A stretch of 64,000 nucleotides of DNA from the NCBI RefSeq assembly GCF_963662255.1, contig NC_085073.1:1364001-1428000 (forward strand). Direction: 5' to 3'. The translations under genes and the position numbers were made by a program. The DNA is from Cinclus cinclus. Its lineage: Eukaryota > Chordata > Aves > Passeriformes > Cinclidae. The notes under the pieces were generated by a model. The model saw only the letters and a list, made by a program, of their open reading frames with translations. It was not told where the DNA came from and did no database searches. Position 1 is the first letter of the stretch. Each line of letters starts with the position of its first letter. Below are positions 1-11,107 of this stretch, piece by piece.

Positions 1-481
1 GGTTGGAGGTTTGGCCACACTATAGAGGAAAAAATAAAACAAAAAAGTCGGTACAAGAACATGATCCTTGGAGTCCTAAAAACACTGATTTTGGTAAAGA
101 CAAGTGCTTTTTCATTAGAAATTAAGCAATTCACACAACCAAGGGTTTCATCTGTCAGGACAATTTCCTTCATGCACATGCATTCAAGAGAGAGAGCCCT
201 TCACTTTTGTCTTAGAACCAGATGCCAACCTTGGTCGCATCCCCTTATTTTACAGAACCGCTTCTAATTTCTAATAGACTTTTTAATCTCTTTTTTTAAA
301 GAGATTGATAACTACCTGTAATCCTTCCCTTGCAACTGAGCAGGAATAAGCTTGAGTTTGTGGACAGGTCAATCTTCTAGAAAATAAACATGAATCTTTT
401 CATCAACTTAAAATTAACTTTATAGACTCAGCCTCTCTTTCCACCTGTGCAAAGAACAGAGCTACTTTTGTCTTCCTCAAA

Positions 482-501
482 AAAAAAAAAAAAAAAAAAA
501 A
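482..501. repeat. Poly-A tract
   Basis: An uninterrupted run of about 20 A. It has no flanking element that I can identify and is probably a simple repeat. Confidence 0.8.
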
Positions 502-1191
502 GGTTAAAAACTCTCCAACTCCAAGGAGCAAAAAGTAAGATGATAAATGCTATTGGAATTACTTAAGTCAGCTGTTCTGCAAGTTAAGGAATTCTTTAAA
601 ATTAAAACCTCTTACTGAAACAAAAATGAGACGATACATACTTTTAAGAAAAAGGTCAGTTCCATTTGTTCGGCCAAAATGTTGTTTATTTTAAAGTCCA
701 GAGGAAAAAGTCCATTCTGCGTACTGGAATAAAACTGCCCTCACTGACTGTGTCCTGGGAGTATTTATACTGAGGCTCTTTGTGCTCCACATCTGACAGT
801 CACAGGCAGCCCCATGGCCTTGCCTGGGCTGGAAGGGAATGGCCACCCTGCCGTTTTTTGGAAATACACAGCTTTCTGGTACAAGTTATGTGGCATTTCC
901 TTGTCAGGGTCCAGCCCAGGGTGGAACCTGAAGTCACTGCTTTAATATCTGACTCATGCCATTCAGCAAATATGAAGGAAAAGCAGCAAGATTTTCATGG
1001 CTAGTAAAGAAGTAACTGAAATCCAAAGACAACATCTGCAGCGCACTCGAGTCCCAGTTCCATACCCAGTGGAACATGAAGCATAGTGTACAGCCAAGTC
1101 AGTCCCTTTCCTGATCCCTGAAGGATCAGCTCATCAACACACAGCCTTCTCTCACAATTGCCAGCAGCTCATGCAACCCAAACCCAGTGTT

Positions 1192-1605
1192 CACAGAATC
1201 ATTCAGGCTGGAAACGGCCTTTGAAATCATCTAGTCCAACTGCTCCCCCAGCACTGCCAAGCCCACCACTAACCCATGTCCCCAAGTGCCACATCCACAC
1301 AGCTTTAAAATTCCTGCAGGGATGGTAACTCCACCACTGCCCTGAGCAGCCTGTGCCAGTGCCTGACCACATGCTCCATGAAGGAATTTTTTCTGCCTAA
1401 AACTCCCCAGTACAGCTAGAGGTTGTTTCCTCTCTTCCTGTCACTCATTATCTGGGAGAAGTGACTGACCCTCACCTGGCTAAACTCTCCTTTCAGGGAT
1501 TTTTAGTAAGCAAGAAGGTCCCCCCTAAACCTCCCTTCCTGAACACCCAGCTCCCTCAGCCAGTCATCATCAGATCTGTGCTCCCGCCCCTTCCCCAGCT
1601 CCATT
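1192..1605 (-). mobile_element. CR1 LINE 3' fragment
   Basis: Read on the minus strand, this matches the 3' part of avian CR1 retrotransposons. The plus strand begins with CACAGAATCATTCAGG, the reverse of the CR1 3' terminal motif, and continues through the familiar 'associated with a lost CpG-rich consensus' text of CR1 3' ends. The copy is 5'-truncated, as is usual for CR1, and carries many substitutions, so it is old. It sits in the proposed intron 1 of MARCHF2. Confidence 0.85.
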
Positions 1606-4600
1606 TACAGCAGAAACATTGAAATCCCAGGGTGAGAAGCAAGACCCAAAGAGCTGGTTTGAACCACACACCTGTGTTTTCTGAGCCCATTCCTTGGGGA
1701 TATATTTCTTGTCCACATTTTTTAAAAAATTCTCAGAGACACTAGGTTTATTATCAACATTCCCGCTGCTGCCACAGTTAGACATAAGTAAATAAACAGG
1801 AAGTCTCTTCTCAGCAACCTTTGGCATCCTCAGCGTCTGAGCAGATCCAGAACATAAAGGGCTGAGTTTGGAGAAAATTCTCAAACTGAAAAAGCCAAAC
1901 CCTTCTTGTGGAAAGCTGTCTCAGAAGAGCAAATTCTGCACTAGAATTCCAAAACTCAAACACGTGCAGCAAAATGAGCCAGTTCCTTAAAGAGCAGCTT
2001 GCGCTCTGTCACTGCTCCAAGGCAGGGTGCTGGTGCAGGATCCCGCTCCACAGCTTAAGTGAAACAAGCCTGCAACCCTTTGTCAGTCCTCACACTGCAA
2101 TGAGATATGTAATCCAGTTTATATCATCCAAAGGGCAATGAGTGTGCCCAGCAGAAGTAAGCAGGAGTCAAGGAGCTAAAAGGTCCCCCAGGTCTGCTCT
2201 CTTGGACTGCGAAGATAGACAAAACAGTTATTTCTCCCAGACAAGGAAACCACAGCAAGCCAGATGAACACATGGATCAAAGCCACAAAGGGAGAAGCAC
2301 AGTCAAGATGAGAAAGACAACAGGAAAAGCTTCAGCCAAATTATGGCAGTAATGGGAACTGTCAGGTGCAGGTTGTGGCTCTGCCATGCTGCTTGTGGCC
2401 TGTCCACTAATTCCAAACAGCCTAAAGCCTTAGAGTAATCCTGCAGCTTTGGTAGGATCCATAGCAAACTGCAACTAGAACCAGCTGCATCTGCTTTGGG
2501 TGCAGCGTGTACGCACCAGGCTTCCCTGGGACATCTCCACCAAGAAAAAACCCAACACATGAGGCTGCCAGCCAAGTCTGTTCCTCACACTGAGCAACCC
2601 ATCTCCCTGATTACTGTAACCGAGACCTGGTACCTCACCCATGGTGTCACCAGAGGCAACCAGGTTGTGCAGCTAACATAACCCACCCATCTGTAGGCTG
2701 GGGACTTTCTGACCCCTCCTCACATGAGCTGATGTTTAAGCCCAGCCTGCTTTTCCAAAGCCCTTTTAGCCACTTTGGACACATAGACACTGAGTTTTCT
2801 AATCATATGATCCTGCAAATGTCACCAGTGAACTGAAGGTCTTCCGTGGCTAAAGAGCATTTCCAGACATCAGTGCTTTCCTTTTCACCACTAAAACTGG
2901 ATTTCCCAAATCCTGGGCTCTACAACCATTTGAACATCTCTCACCATCTCAAGAGATGCTTGCTTTCTCAAGAGAATTGCTTGCTGCATACATCTAAGCA
3001 CCTGCTCCCACACACCCCATCTCATAAAGCTAATGCTCATCTTCCCATGGCCAGGTTCAATCCCAGATGTGCAGCACATACTTTCAACACCAGTTCTGCC
3101 TGCTGAGGCACTGACCTCACCAGTGTACCTGTAGCCCACATGCTCTGGGTTACTGGTAGAGTATTCCCTCCTCTACATCTGGTTGCTAGACCCTCACACT
3201 CAAGTGATCACACACCTAAGACACTGCCACCAGAGATACACATATGGGATGTGATTAGTGGCTTGAAGTGCTCCCTGCTGTTAAAACGTTGTATACGTGG
3301 ATTAATCTAAAGGAAAAAAAATAATCCAGAACAAAAACAACAAAGAAAAATCCCCCTGGAACTGGTCCCAAACTGTGCAGGGCTTTGTTTTCAGTTTTGT
3401 TTGCTTAAATGCACTTTCTGCTGAGGGTTGAAAACCACAGTATTATTTTGTCCTTTAATTAAAACACATGATTTTATACATCAGCAAAGTTACCCTGCAG
3501 GTCTGCTACGTAACATCTTAAAAGTACCCAAAAAGCCAGCACAGGATCTGCCCACAATTGACCCATCAGCAACTCTTCCCATTGCTCAGGGCCTGGGAAG
3601 AAATCTCATTAGTCCTATGCTCAGAAGTCATCTGAACACAACAGCCCTAAAGTCAGGGTGCAAGGAGCCCTGTCCAGTGAGAAAAGTGACACAGCATTTA
3701 TGGCATAAACCTCAACATTCAAAATGACATCTGATGCCATGCCACAGCTCCTAAAACATTTTAAAATTTGGGAAAGCATTTCACTCTCTAGGAGCTTCCG
3801 TTGCCTGCCCCACCTGCAACATTTGGTTGGCAGTTGCAGCTAAAGGAGATGCTGTGAAAACTTCAGCCATAACTTGCTCTTCAGAGGATGCCAGTGGAGC
3901 AAGGTTGTGGATCGAAGCCAGGAGACAGCCCTGACCCTGGGCTCAAAACAAACCCCAAAAAGCCAGGGAAAAAACACAATCAAGGCACAACATTCTGGGA
4001 GCTTGTGAACCTTGTGATAAAGGTTCACACCAGGAAACTCCTCCTACACCTTTAACAGCAAACACTCTGGGCTGACTCCAGAGGCTCACCTGCTTTATCC
4101 CTGGGGCTGAGTTTAAAAACACATGCCCCAAGTTTAACCCTGTAACACCCAGAAGGAAGTCAGAAGCTTAGAAGACATAGCCTTTCTGGACTCCTGTGTT
4201 TGTCACATTTTGTACATGACCACAGCTGGACTTGGCTGGGCTGCCTCTCCACTATTCCAAAAACACAGCTCAGTGACAGTCAATGGTAACTCAAGGCTTC
4301 ACTTAATGGCTGCTTGCTGGGGACAAACAATCATAACTTCTCTATACCAAGAAACTATTTAGACATATTCTAGATCTCTGAAGTCTTGATTATTTAGATT
4401 ACGGCAAACAGGCTTGCAGACACAGATGAAGAGGTAGTCTTCCACTTCCATTTATTCCAAGGAGAATACATTGCCAGGATCTGACTTATATTCCCCACTG
4501 GTAGAAAAATACTGCAGCAAGCCTTGGTGATCAATAATTGCTGCTTCCCAAAGCTAACATCCACACACATCCCTCCTCCTCAAAACTTCAACACATTGGA

Positions 4601-7524
4601 TCAACACCTGCAGTAGTTCCACTTCATCGCCATGTCTCGAAGCAATGGAGAACTATTGGCTGGCAAAGATGAAGCTCCTGTGGCACAGCTCCTGTGAGGC
4701 TTGGAGGGGCTCCCAGCAGGTGAGAACCCTAACTTTTAAACAAGGCCAAAGGCATGGGTCTTGTGTGGACACAGAAGAACCGTGACACAGCAAGGCTCCC
4801 TGGATTTCAGGGTACCTATCACGTTGTTCACCTACTGTTTTTCAAACAAGTTTTCTTCATTGCCTAATAAAGCTACTCAATATTCAAAAAGAGGCAAAAG
4901 ATTCAAGCTTAGATATTGAGAAAAAAAATCAGTACAAAAAGAAGAAGCCTAAAGGACAAATTTTTTCTTGCTGTGCTTGGGAACAATTAGGCTGTATGTT
5001 ACAGCTGGAATGCCAAAATGAACAAAGTTATCTCAGCTCTTTCGAGACTTGCTATCTGCCACAAGGCCATATGAAAGGGAAGTTTACTGCACTTTAATTA
5101 CCAACATCTGGAAAAATTAACTGCAACATTAGAAAAAAACTCTTTGCAGAGGCTATCTCAAATCAAAATTCAGTCATTTTAATAACGAGTTTCATAAGGG
5201 AACAACTAAAAACTAGCTGGGACATGAGGAACACCTGTGATTCCTCTGAGGATTCAAAAGACATCTGCTTTTAGAGGTGAACAGCAGCACAGCTTACTAC
5301 ACAATGCACTTACCTCCCTCTGCATTTTGTCACTCTTTCCAGGGAAAGAAAGATGCATTAGAAAGATTTGAAACTGAAACCATGAACCAGGGCGGAAAAA
5401 AAAAAAGTGTTATCCTGCCTACAAAACAATTCTTGCAGAATGCTGCCCATCACTGGGGACAACAACCAGCCCACCAGACACAAGCACAGCCCGGCCCTGC
5501 TGAAGGAACCAGAGGCGTGGTGCCTCTCACATCTCTCTGCACCCATGTGCTTTACAAAACACCAGAAGGAGAAACTTCTCCTTCTCACCTCTATTGCTTC
5601 AGCAAGCTCCTCTTTAAACAAAGGCAGCCTCTGCAGCAAGGTCAAAGCTCAAGTGCTCCCCAACCCTGCACAGTCACTTGCCAGGCAGCTGCAGTTTGTT
5701 CAGAACAAATGGATTTTCCAGCTGTGCTTAACACCTCAGGAAACAGAATTTTAGTGTACCAGTAACACATGCACCAGACCAAGACTGCAGTGCCCACACA
5801 CCACGGAACTGGTCAGTCCTTTGAAAGGCACGACTCAGGAGGATGCAAAATATTATTTCAGGATTGTGAAGCCCAGGTCAGAAAGACCTTGCATTCTCCC
5901 CAGGGTTTTCCTTCTTGGTTTATAAAGCATTTACACTGCTATATAAAAAACAACATTCTGCTTGGAGATGAATTGGAGCTAGAACTTTGTTCAGCATAGC
6001 AGGCAGCAGCCCTGCTCATCCTGACTGCTCAGAGTGGTGCGGCTGGTGCGCAACCACTGCATGAAACTAGGTAGCACACTCAGCTCCCAGGAAACACTTG
6101 ATCTGGAATTTAACTTGACTGCTTATATTTTTCAACCTAGCTTTATCACAAATCTCTTCAGAACATTCAGCTTTCAAAGAGCTTTCCAGCAAAGGCACCA
6201 CCAAAGGCAGCCTTTGACTCACCACCCTGCTCTGGAGAGCTCCAAAGCAGACAACAACGGAGAACATCCCCGTGGTCAGCCAGAGAGAAGAACTCACTGA
6301 TCTCAGCCAACTGCACCAGTGTCTCCCTTCTGCCCACTCCTTACTGCCAGAGATTCCCTCCTCAATCCTCAAGTGAAACTTCACATTTGGTATCTGTGCT
6401 GCAAAACTCTCTTAGTTCAGTTTGCAATGTTTTGCTTAGGCTGCATTTCTAGCTCTGGATACAGGCCTTGTCTGATTTGTCTGCATGGAAATACAAGAAA
6501 AACTGGGAGGAAATAAATTGAAAACAGTCCAGAACTGAAGCTTACCTTTCCCCTCCCACCACTCTCAAATCCAATCCCAAAAAGCTTTCAGCTGAAACAG
6601 GACTAAAGCTCTCAAAGCTTCACACAAAGAAATCCCTGTTTAAGCCAAGACTACACAAGCTTGGTGCATTCTCCTTTTTTCAGAAAAGTGCTTCAGAAGG
6701 TAAGTTTGATCTGTTTGTACTTTCCTTTCATGAGCCAGTACTGCTCCTCCTCCCTTGTTCTCCCTTTAGGAACTGGAGGAGAATGTTTCCTTCAGTCGAT
6801 CAGTAATTTTGTGACAACCAATTAAAATCAAACCAGCAGTTACAGCACTTCTGTCCTTGAGGTTAAGCACACATAATCACCTCAGGTTCTATCAGGAATT
6901 GAAAAGTTTAGCTAGAATTACTACATAAAATCTAGACTAAAACTTACAGATGCCTATTTGTCTGAAATGGGGGCAAATGACAGATTCCAAACTGTAACAC
7001 TGTTCTAGGGAGGCCTGGAGCAGGAAAGGTATTTGCAAGGCTGATGGGTAGGAAGAGCTGGAGGACAGTACAGCTCCTGTTGGGCTGCTCCCTTCAGTGG
7101 GAGATGCACAGGGTTCAGTCCCTGCCTCAGGACATGCAAGCAGTTCCTGCTTTGAGGATTTTGTCATTCTGCACTTCACATTCAGTGCTTAGGGCTCTCA
7201 GAGGCTGTAACTGCACAGCAGGAGAGGAATATTCAACCCCCAGGAAAGGTGCACAAGACCCCAAGACACCCAGCAGTGAATTCCCTATTTTCAGCCAGTA
7301 AGAGGAGCAGCCAAGAGCGCTCTCAAACTAGGTGCAGTTGGAAACCCTCTCTCCCAGCTGAGTTGCATTGCTACTGCAATGAGCTACAGCTGACCTCATC
7401 TACTTACAACAAAGATGGCACAAAGATACAGGTTCCAGGGAACACCTGCTACAGCTGGAGAGGGAACAAGACCAGTAGTGGAGAGGTCGAGATCCTGTTG
7501 TTTATGTGCATGACATGACTGTGC

Positions 7525-7561
7525 TGATAAGCCACGAATTTGATAAGCCACACTTGATAAG
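7525..7561 (+). promoter_or_regulatory. Triple TGATAAG (GATA) cluster
   Basis: Three exact TGATAAG motifs start at 7,525, 7,541 and 7,555 in the same orientation. The first two share the longer string TTGATAAGCCAC-like context, so they may have arisen by local duplication. TGATAAG fits the GATA-factor consensus. Binding is inferred, not shown. Confidence 0.35.
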
Positions 7562-10555
7562 CCTCAGCACAGATTAATACGTCATTCTACTACCAGAGAA
7601 AGCTAATGTACACAGACTTCATGGAGACCACTTGCCTACTCTGGTTTGGTGCTGTGCTCATTTCCTTCACAGAAAAGAGTCCCAGGACTTAGTTTTCCTC
7701 ATGGCTTGTGTGCCCAGGTGTTATTCACTGACATATGCCCAGAGTGCTTCCAAGGGGACAAGAATCAGTAGCCGAGACCAGTTCTCTATTGGGGAAAAGG
7801 CTGGAGATAAGAGCAGACAGAAGCATAAGTTAACCAGAGTAAATTAGAATGGGAGGGAGAAGAGACACAGCAGCTGAAACTTCAGTCTGAAGAGTTAAAA
7901 AAAACAGCTTGGAAATGGAAACTCTGAAATCTCCAAATATCCAAAGCTGAGTCAAAGTCAAGGGGAGAAAAAAATAAGCTCATCCTGTAGTCTATAGTTC
8001 ACAATGCTGGATTCCTCCCTTCATTTTCTAAGAAAAGCTGTGTTTTTAGCATGAAAAAAAACAAGATATTTTGAACAATAGTTAAAAATTCCCCAAATGC
8101 CCATTTTGCCTCTATCTGCAGAGCTACTCCAAAGTCATATCCTGAGGACTTGCAACAGTCGCTCAGACTCACAGAGTCTCAGAGTCCATACCCAGCTCAG
8201 CTGCCGTGGACGCATTTTGATTTGATTTTGCTCATGCTGTTTCAAGAAAAAAGTGCTTATTTCCTCCCAGGAAAAAATTGTGTCCCACGCTTGCTTGATG
8301 TGGGCCAGCATCAGTCACCTAGAAGAGGAAAGGCCCTCTCCCAGCATCCACGAAGGCAAGAACTCAGCTGGAAGCTGCTCACAGTCAGTACATTGCAGTT
8401 CTGCTCATTTGCATGGTCCTCTTGATGTTCAGCACAGGGTGAGCTCACCCTGCAGCCTCTATGTAATCCACAGCAAAAAAAGGAGCAAACACATCCAGAA
8501 CAAGAAATATTAGCTCCTATACCGTTTTCTGTTTCCACTTGGGAAGTGGTGATCAGCTAACCACAGACATCCCCAGCTTTATAGCTGTGGTAGAGTGTCC
8601 ATGAACTAGGCTCACACTTGGCCATTCCCTGTGCCACCTGGTCTGCTCTTAGCAAAGTTTAGATTTCCCTACTGATGCAGGCTGCCTGCAACGCTCCCCA
8701 GTGCATGTTTGGGGGTAGTTAGACCTTCTGTTCTCAACTGGAATTACTGAATTCACTGTCACCGTGCAAGTGACAAAGGGATTTTAGAGTCCCAGCTCTC
8801 TTCCCTTCAAGCCTCTCTTTCTGAAGGGTGACACACCATCACAGCTTCAAACACACCTGAAAATCCAGGGCACTTCCACTCTCCAAACACTACCCTGCAT
8901 AATCCTTTGGAGATGCAGAAAAGTATTCAAAGACTTTAGCCTTGGAAAGCCAAGACTAACGTCCAGCTGCTCAAAGGACTATACTGTGCACATCTGAGTG
9001 GCAGCCAACCAGGGTTTTATGTCCCCACGAGCAGGGTGACAAAGCGGACCAGCCACAGCCAATGCAGCTGGCTGACCACAGTGACATCACAGGCATTCTC
9101 AACAAGAATCTGGAAAAGGGTCAAGAAAGTGCTAGAAGCTGCACCAGAAGGGAAAGACACAGAGATGACGAGCTGTTGGAAAGAGAGCAAGAGAAAGAGA
9201 GTGCCAAGGAAAATGAAGGGCTGGTAATAGAGAGGGTTAAGAGAGGGATAAGAACAATCCCCCCACTGACGGATCTTCATCACACACATCAGGACGGGGA
9301 CAGAACACTGAATACAAACAAGCAGGATAAAAAGCCAGAGCTGCTTTGGATAACCCTGACACCTCCGGTTCACCATCATCATCCCCAACATGAGCAACAC
9401 CCCACCTGCCTGCCTGCAAAATTCAAGCTCTGCACAGCTCACTCCAAGAGGACAACAGCCTAAATTTTCCTTGGTCCAGCAGCACCATGCAGAGCAGATG
9501 TATCACCCCACACCTTGGTGGTACTACTTCTGAGGGCACTACATGCAAGCAACTGCACACTCCAAAAGCCTCCAAGGCCACTGCACAGCATTTTGTTTTG
9601 CAATCTTGGTCCCCCCACCAGATCTAGAACATATAATAAGAGCAAGTGTTTTAGAGTGCAACAAAAACACCTCCCATGTCACAATCACCTTCCTGTACAT
9701 GAGCCACAGGCTTGTCCCTTGGAAAAATCCCACAAACCAGCAGTTCTGGCCTGTCACAGACTCAGATGCCTCAAGAAACTTGAGTTTAAATGATAGAAAG
9801 TTAAAGACTGTCAGTTTATGAAAAGTCTATCACAAACCCTAAGCTTACACCATGGAGAAAAGCAGCTGCTGCTCCAACACAGGACTGCAGCAACCTCTTC
9901 AGCTGTGCTGGGACACCGAGCTCATTCTCTTGGGAAATCTCTGCACACAAGGCAGCACGTCCGTGTGCTTGGGAGGCAAAACAGGCATCAGAACGCTCCC
10001 AAGCACGTAAAAAAGATACGGATGCCCACTGGCAAAGGAAACTTTTCCTAATAACTACTAATACCCAGGAAAGAATAATTAATGAATAAACGCCGCTTCT
10101 CAAACCTCCGTCACTTCTGTCCCTGGTGATGTTTGTACGTGACAGCCCCAGCGCTCCCGGGGGACGGTGCCAGCCCAGCCCAAGCCCGCCCGGCCCGGCA
10201 GGGCCGCGGCTTAGGCGCAGGGACCCCGCACAGCGAACACAGCGCAGCCCGTACCGGCGGCAGCGTCTCGCACGGGGCTCGTGCGGGCAGCGGAGCCGGC
10301 GGCAATCGCTCCGCGGGAGAGGCCCCGAGATCTGCAGCGCGGCTCCGGCTCCAGAACATAAGCGGGGCCGCACACCGGGGACACCCCTCGGCGGGGATAC
10401 CGGAAGGGCTGTCAGGGCTCCCGGCCCGCCCGTCTGGGCCCGGCCCGGCCGGAACGCCGCTCCCGCCGCCGCAGCCCCGCGCCGCAGCGCTGCCCGGGCC
10501 GGTGGGCGCGGAGCGGGGCGTGGGGACGGCCCGGCCGCCCCCCCCCGTCCGGTAC

Positions 10556-10690
10556 CTGCGCTCCCGGTGCCCGCGGCCCCTCAGCGCGGCGCGCGCCGCC
10601 CCAGCGCCGGGTGCGGCGGCCGCTGGGCCCCGCCCCCCAGCGCCCGCCCGCCAATCCCCGCCCGTGTCGGGCTGACGGGGTTTCCGAGCG
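10556..10690 (-). other. MARCHF2: Putative non-coding exon 1 of MARCHF2
   Basis: On the minus strand the text GAGCGCAG followed by GTACCGGAC is a near-consensus splice donor, with the exon ending at 10,556. It lies just downstream of the CCAAT boxes of the CpG island. The upstream end is only an estimate, since no transcription start can be read from sequence. MARCHF2 encodes a membrane RING-CH ubiquitin ligase that acts in endosomes; in mammals its first exon is, to my knowledge, non-coding. The gene name comes from synteny with RAB11B and not from any coding match in this window. Confidence 0.35.
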
Positions 10691-10975
10691 CCCAATGGAC
10701 TGCGGGCAACCAGCCGGCGTCGCAACGCGACCCCGCTGGCAACAGCCGGCGGCCAATAGCGCCTCGACAGGCAAGCCACGCCCCGCCGCAGCCCCACCTT
10801 CGACGCCTCAGGCCCCGCCCTTCTCCTCTTGCTCCGCCCCCCGCCCCCAGTCCCGGGAGCCCCGTGCGGCCGTGCAAAAGCCCCCGGGGAAGGGTGCGCC
10901 CCTTCCTGCCGCTCCCCGGGGTCATTGGCAGGGGCTCGCATCCCCGACCCACCCCGCGCTCCGGCTCGGGAGCCC

Positions 10976-10993
10976 CTCCCCCCCCCCCCCCCC
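10976..10993. repeat. Poly-C tract
   Basis: A run of about 16 C interrupted once, at the edge between the CpG island and the AT-rich 3' end of RAB11B. Confidence 0.8.
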
Positions 10994-11101
10994 ATCTTAC
11001 TCTATAGCTAAGTCTGGAACAGAACTTTACACAGACGGTATGATTTGGCAATCTTTATATCCACAATACATCATAACCATGCACAAAAATCGAATGATGT
11101 G

Positions 11102-11107
11102 TTTATT
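11102..11107 (-). terminator. RAB11B: Distal RAB11B polyadenylation signal
   Basis: AATAAA on the minus strand (TTTATT on plus), the last one before the neighbouring CpG island. Cleavage would be expected around 11,080-11,090. Confidence 0.45.

Larger units (their letters stand above)
1..10550 (-). other. Probable MARCHF2 intron 1, no coding exon seen
   Basis: No exon of a known protein could be recognised on either strand here. The stretch lies downstream of a CpG-island promoter with a minus-strand splice donor at 10,555/10,556. In vertebrates the gene after RAB11B in the same direction is MARCHF2, so this is read as its first intron. I looked on the minus strand for the MARCHF2 start, its RING-CH segment and its membrane segments and did not find them. 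What is visible is one CR1 LINE fragment (1,192-1,605), a poly-A run near 482-501, a cluster of three GATA motifs (7,525-7,561), and one unexplained open frame (9,017-9,442). The assignment rests on synteny and the donor site only. Confidence 0.45.
10120..10995. promoter_or_regulatory. CpG island promoter, probable MARCHF2
   Basis: About 0.9 kb of very GC-rich, CpG-dense sequence flanked sharply by ordinary AT-richer DNA. CCAAT boxes lie at 10,651, 10,692 and 10,753 on the plus strand, with an inverted one at 10,924-10,928, and there are many GC boxes. There is no TATA box. This is the layout of a housekeeping promoter. The splice donor at 10,555 points to minus-strand transcription, away from the 3' end of RAB11B. 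Several long open frames here in all directions are artefacts of low stop-codon density in GC-rich DNA. Confidence 0.7.
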
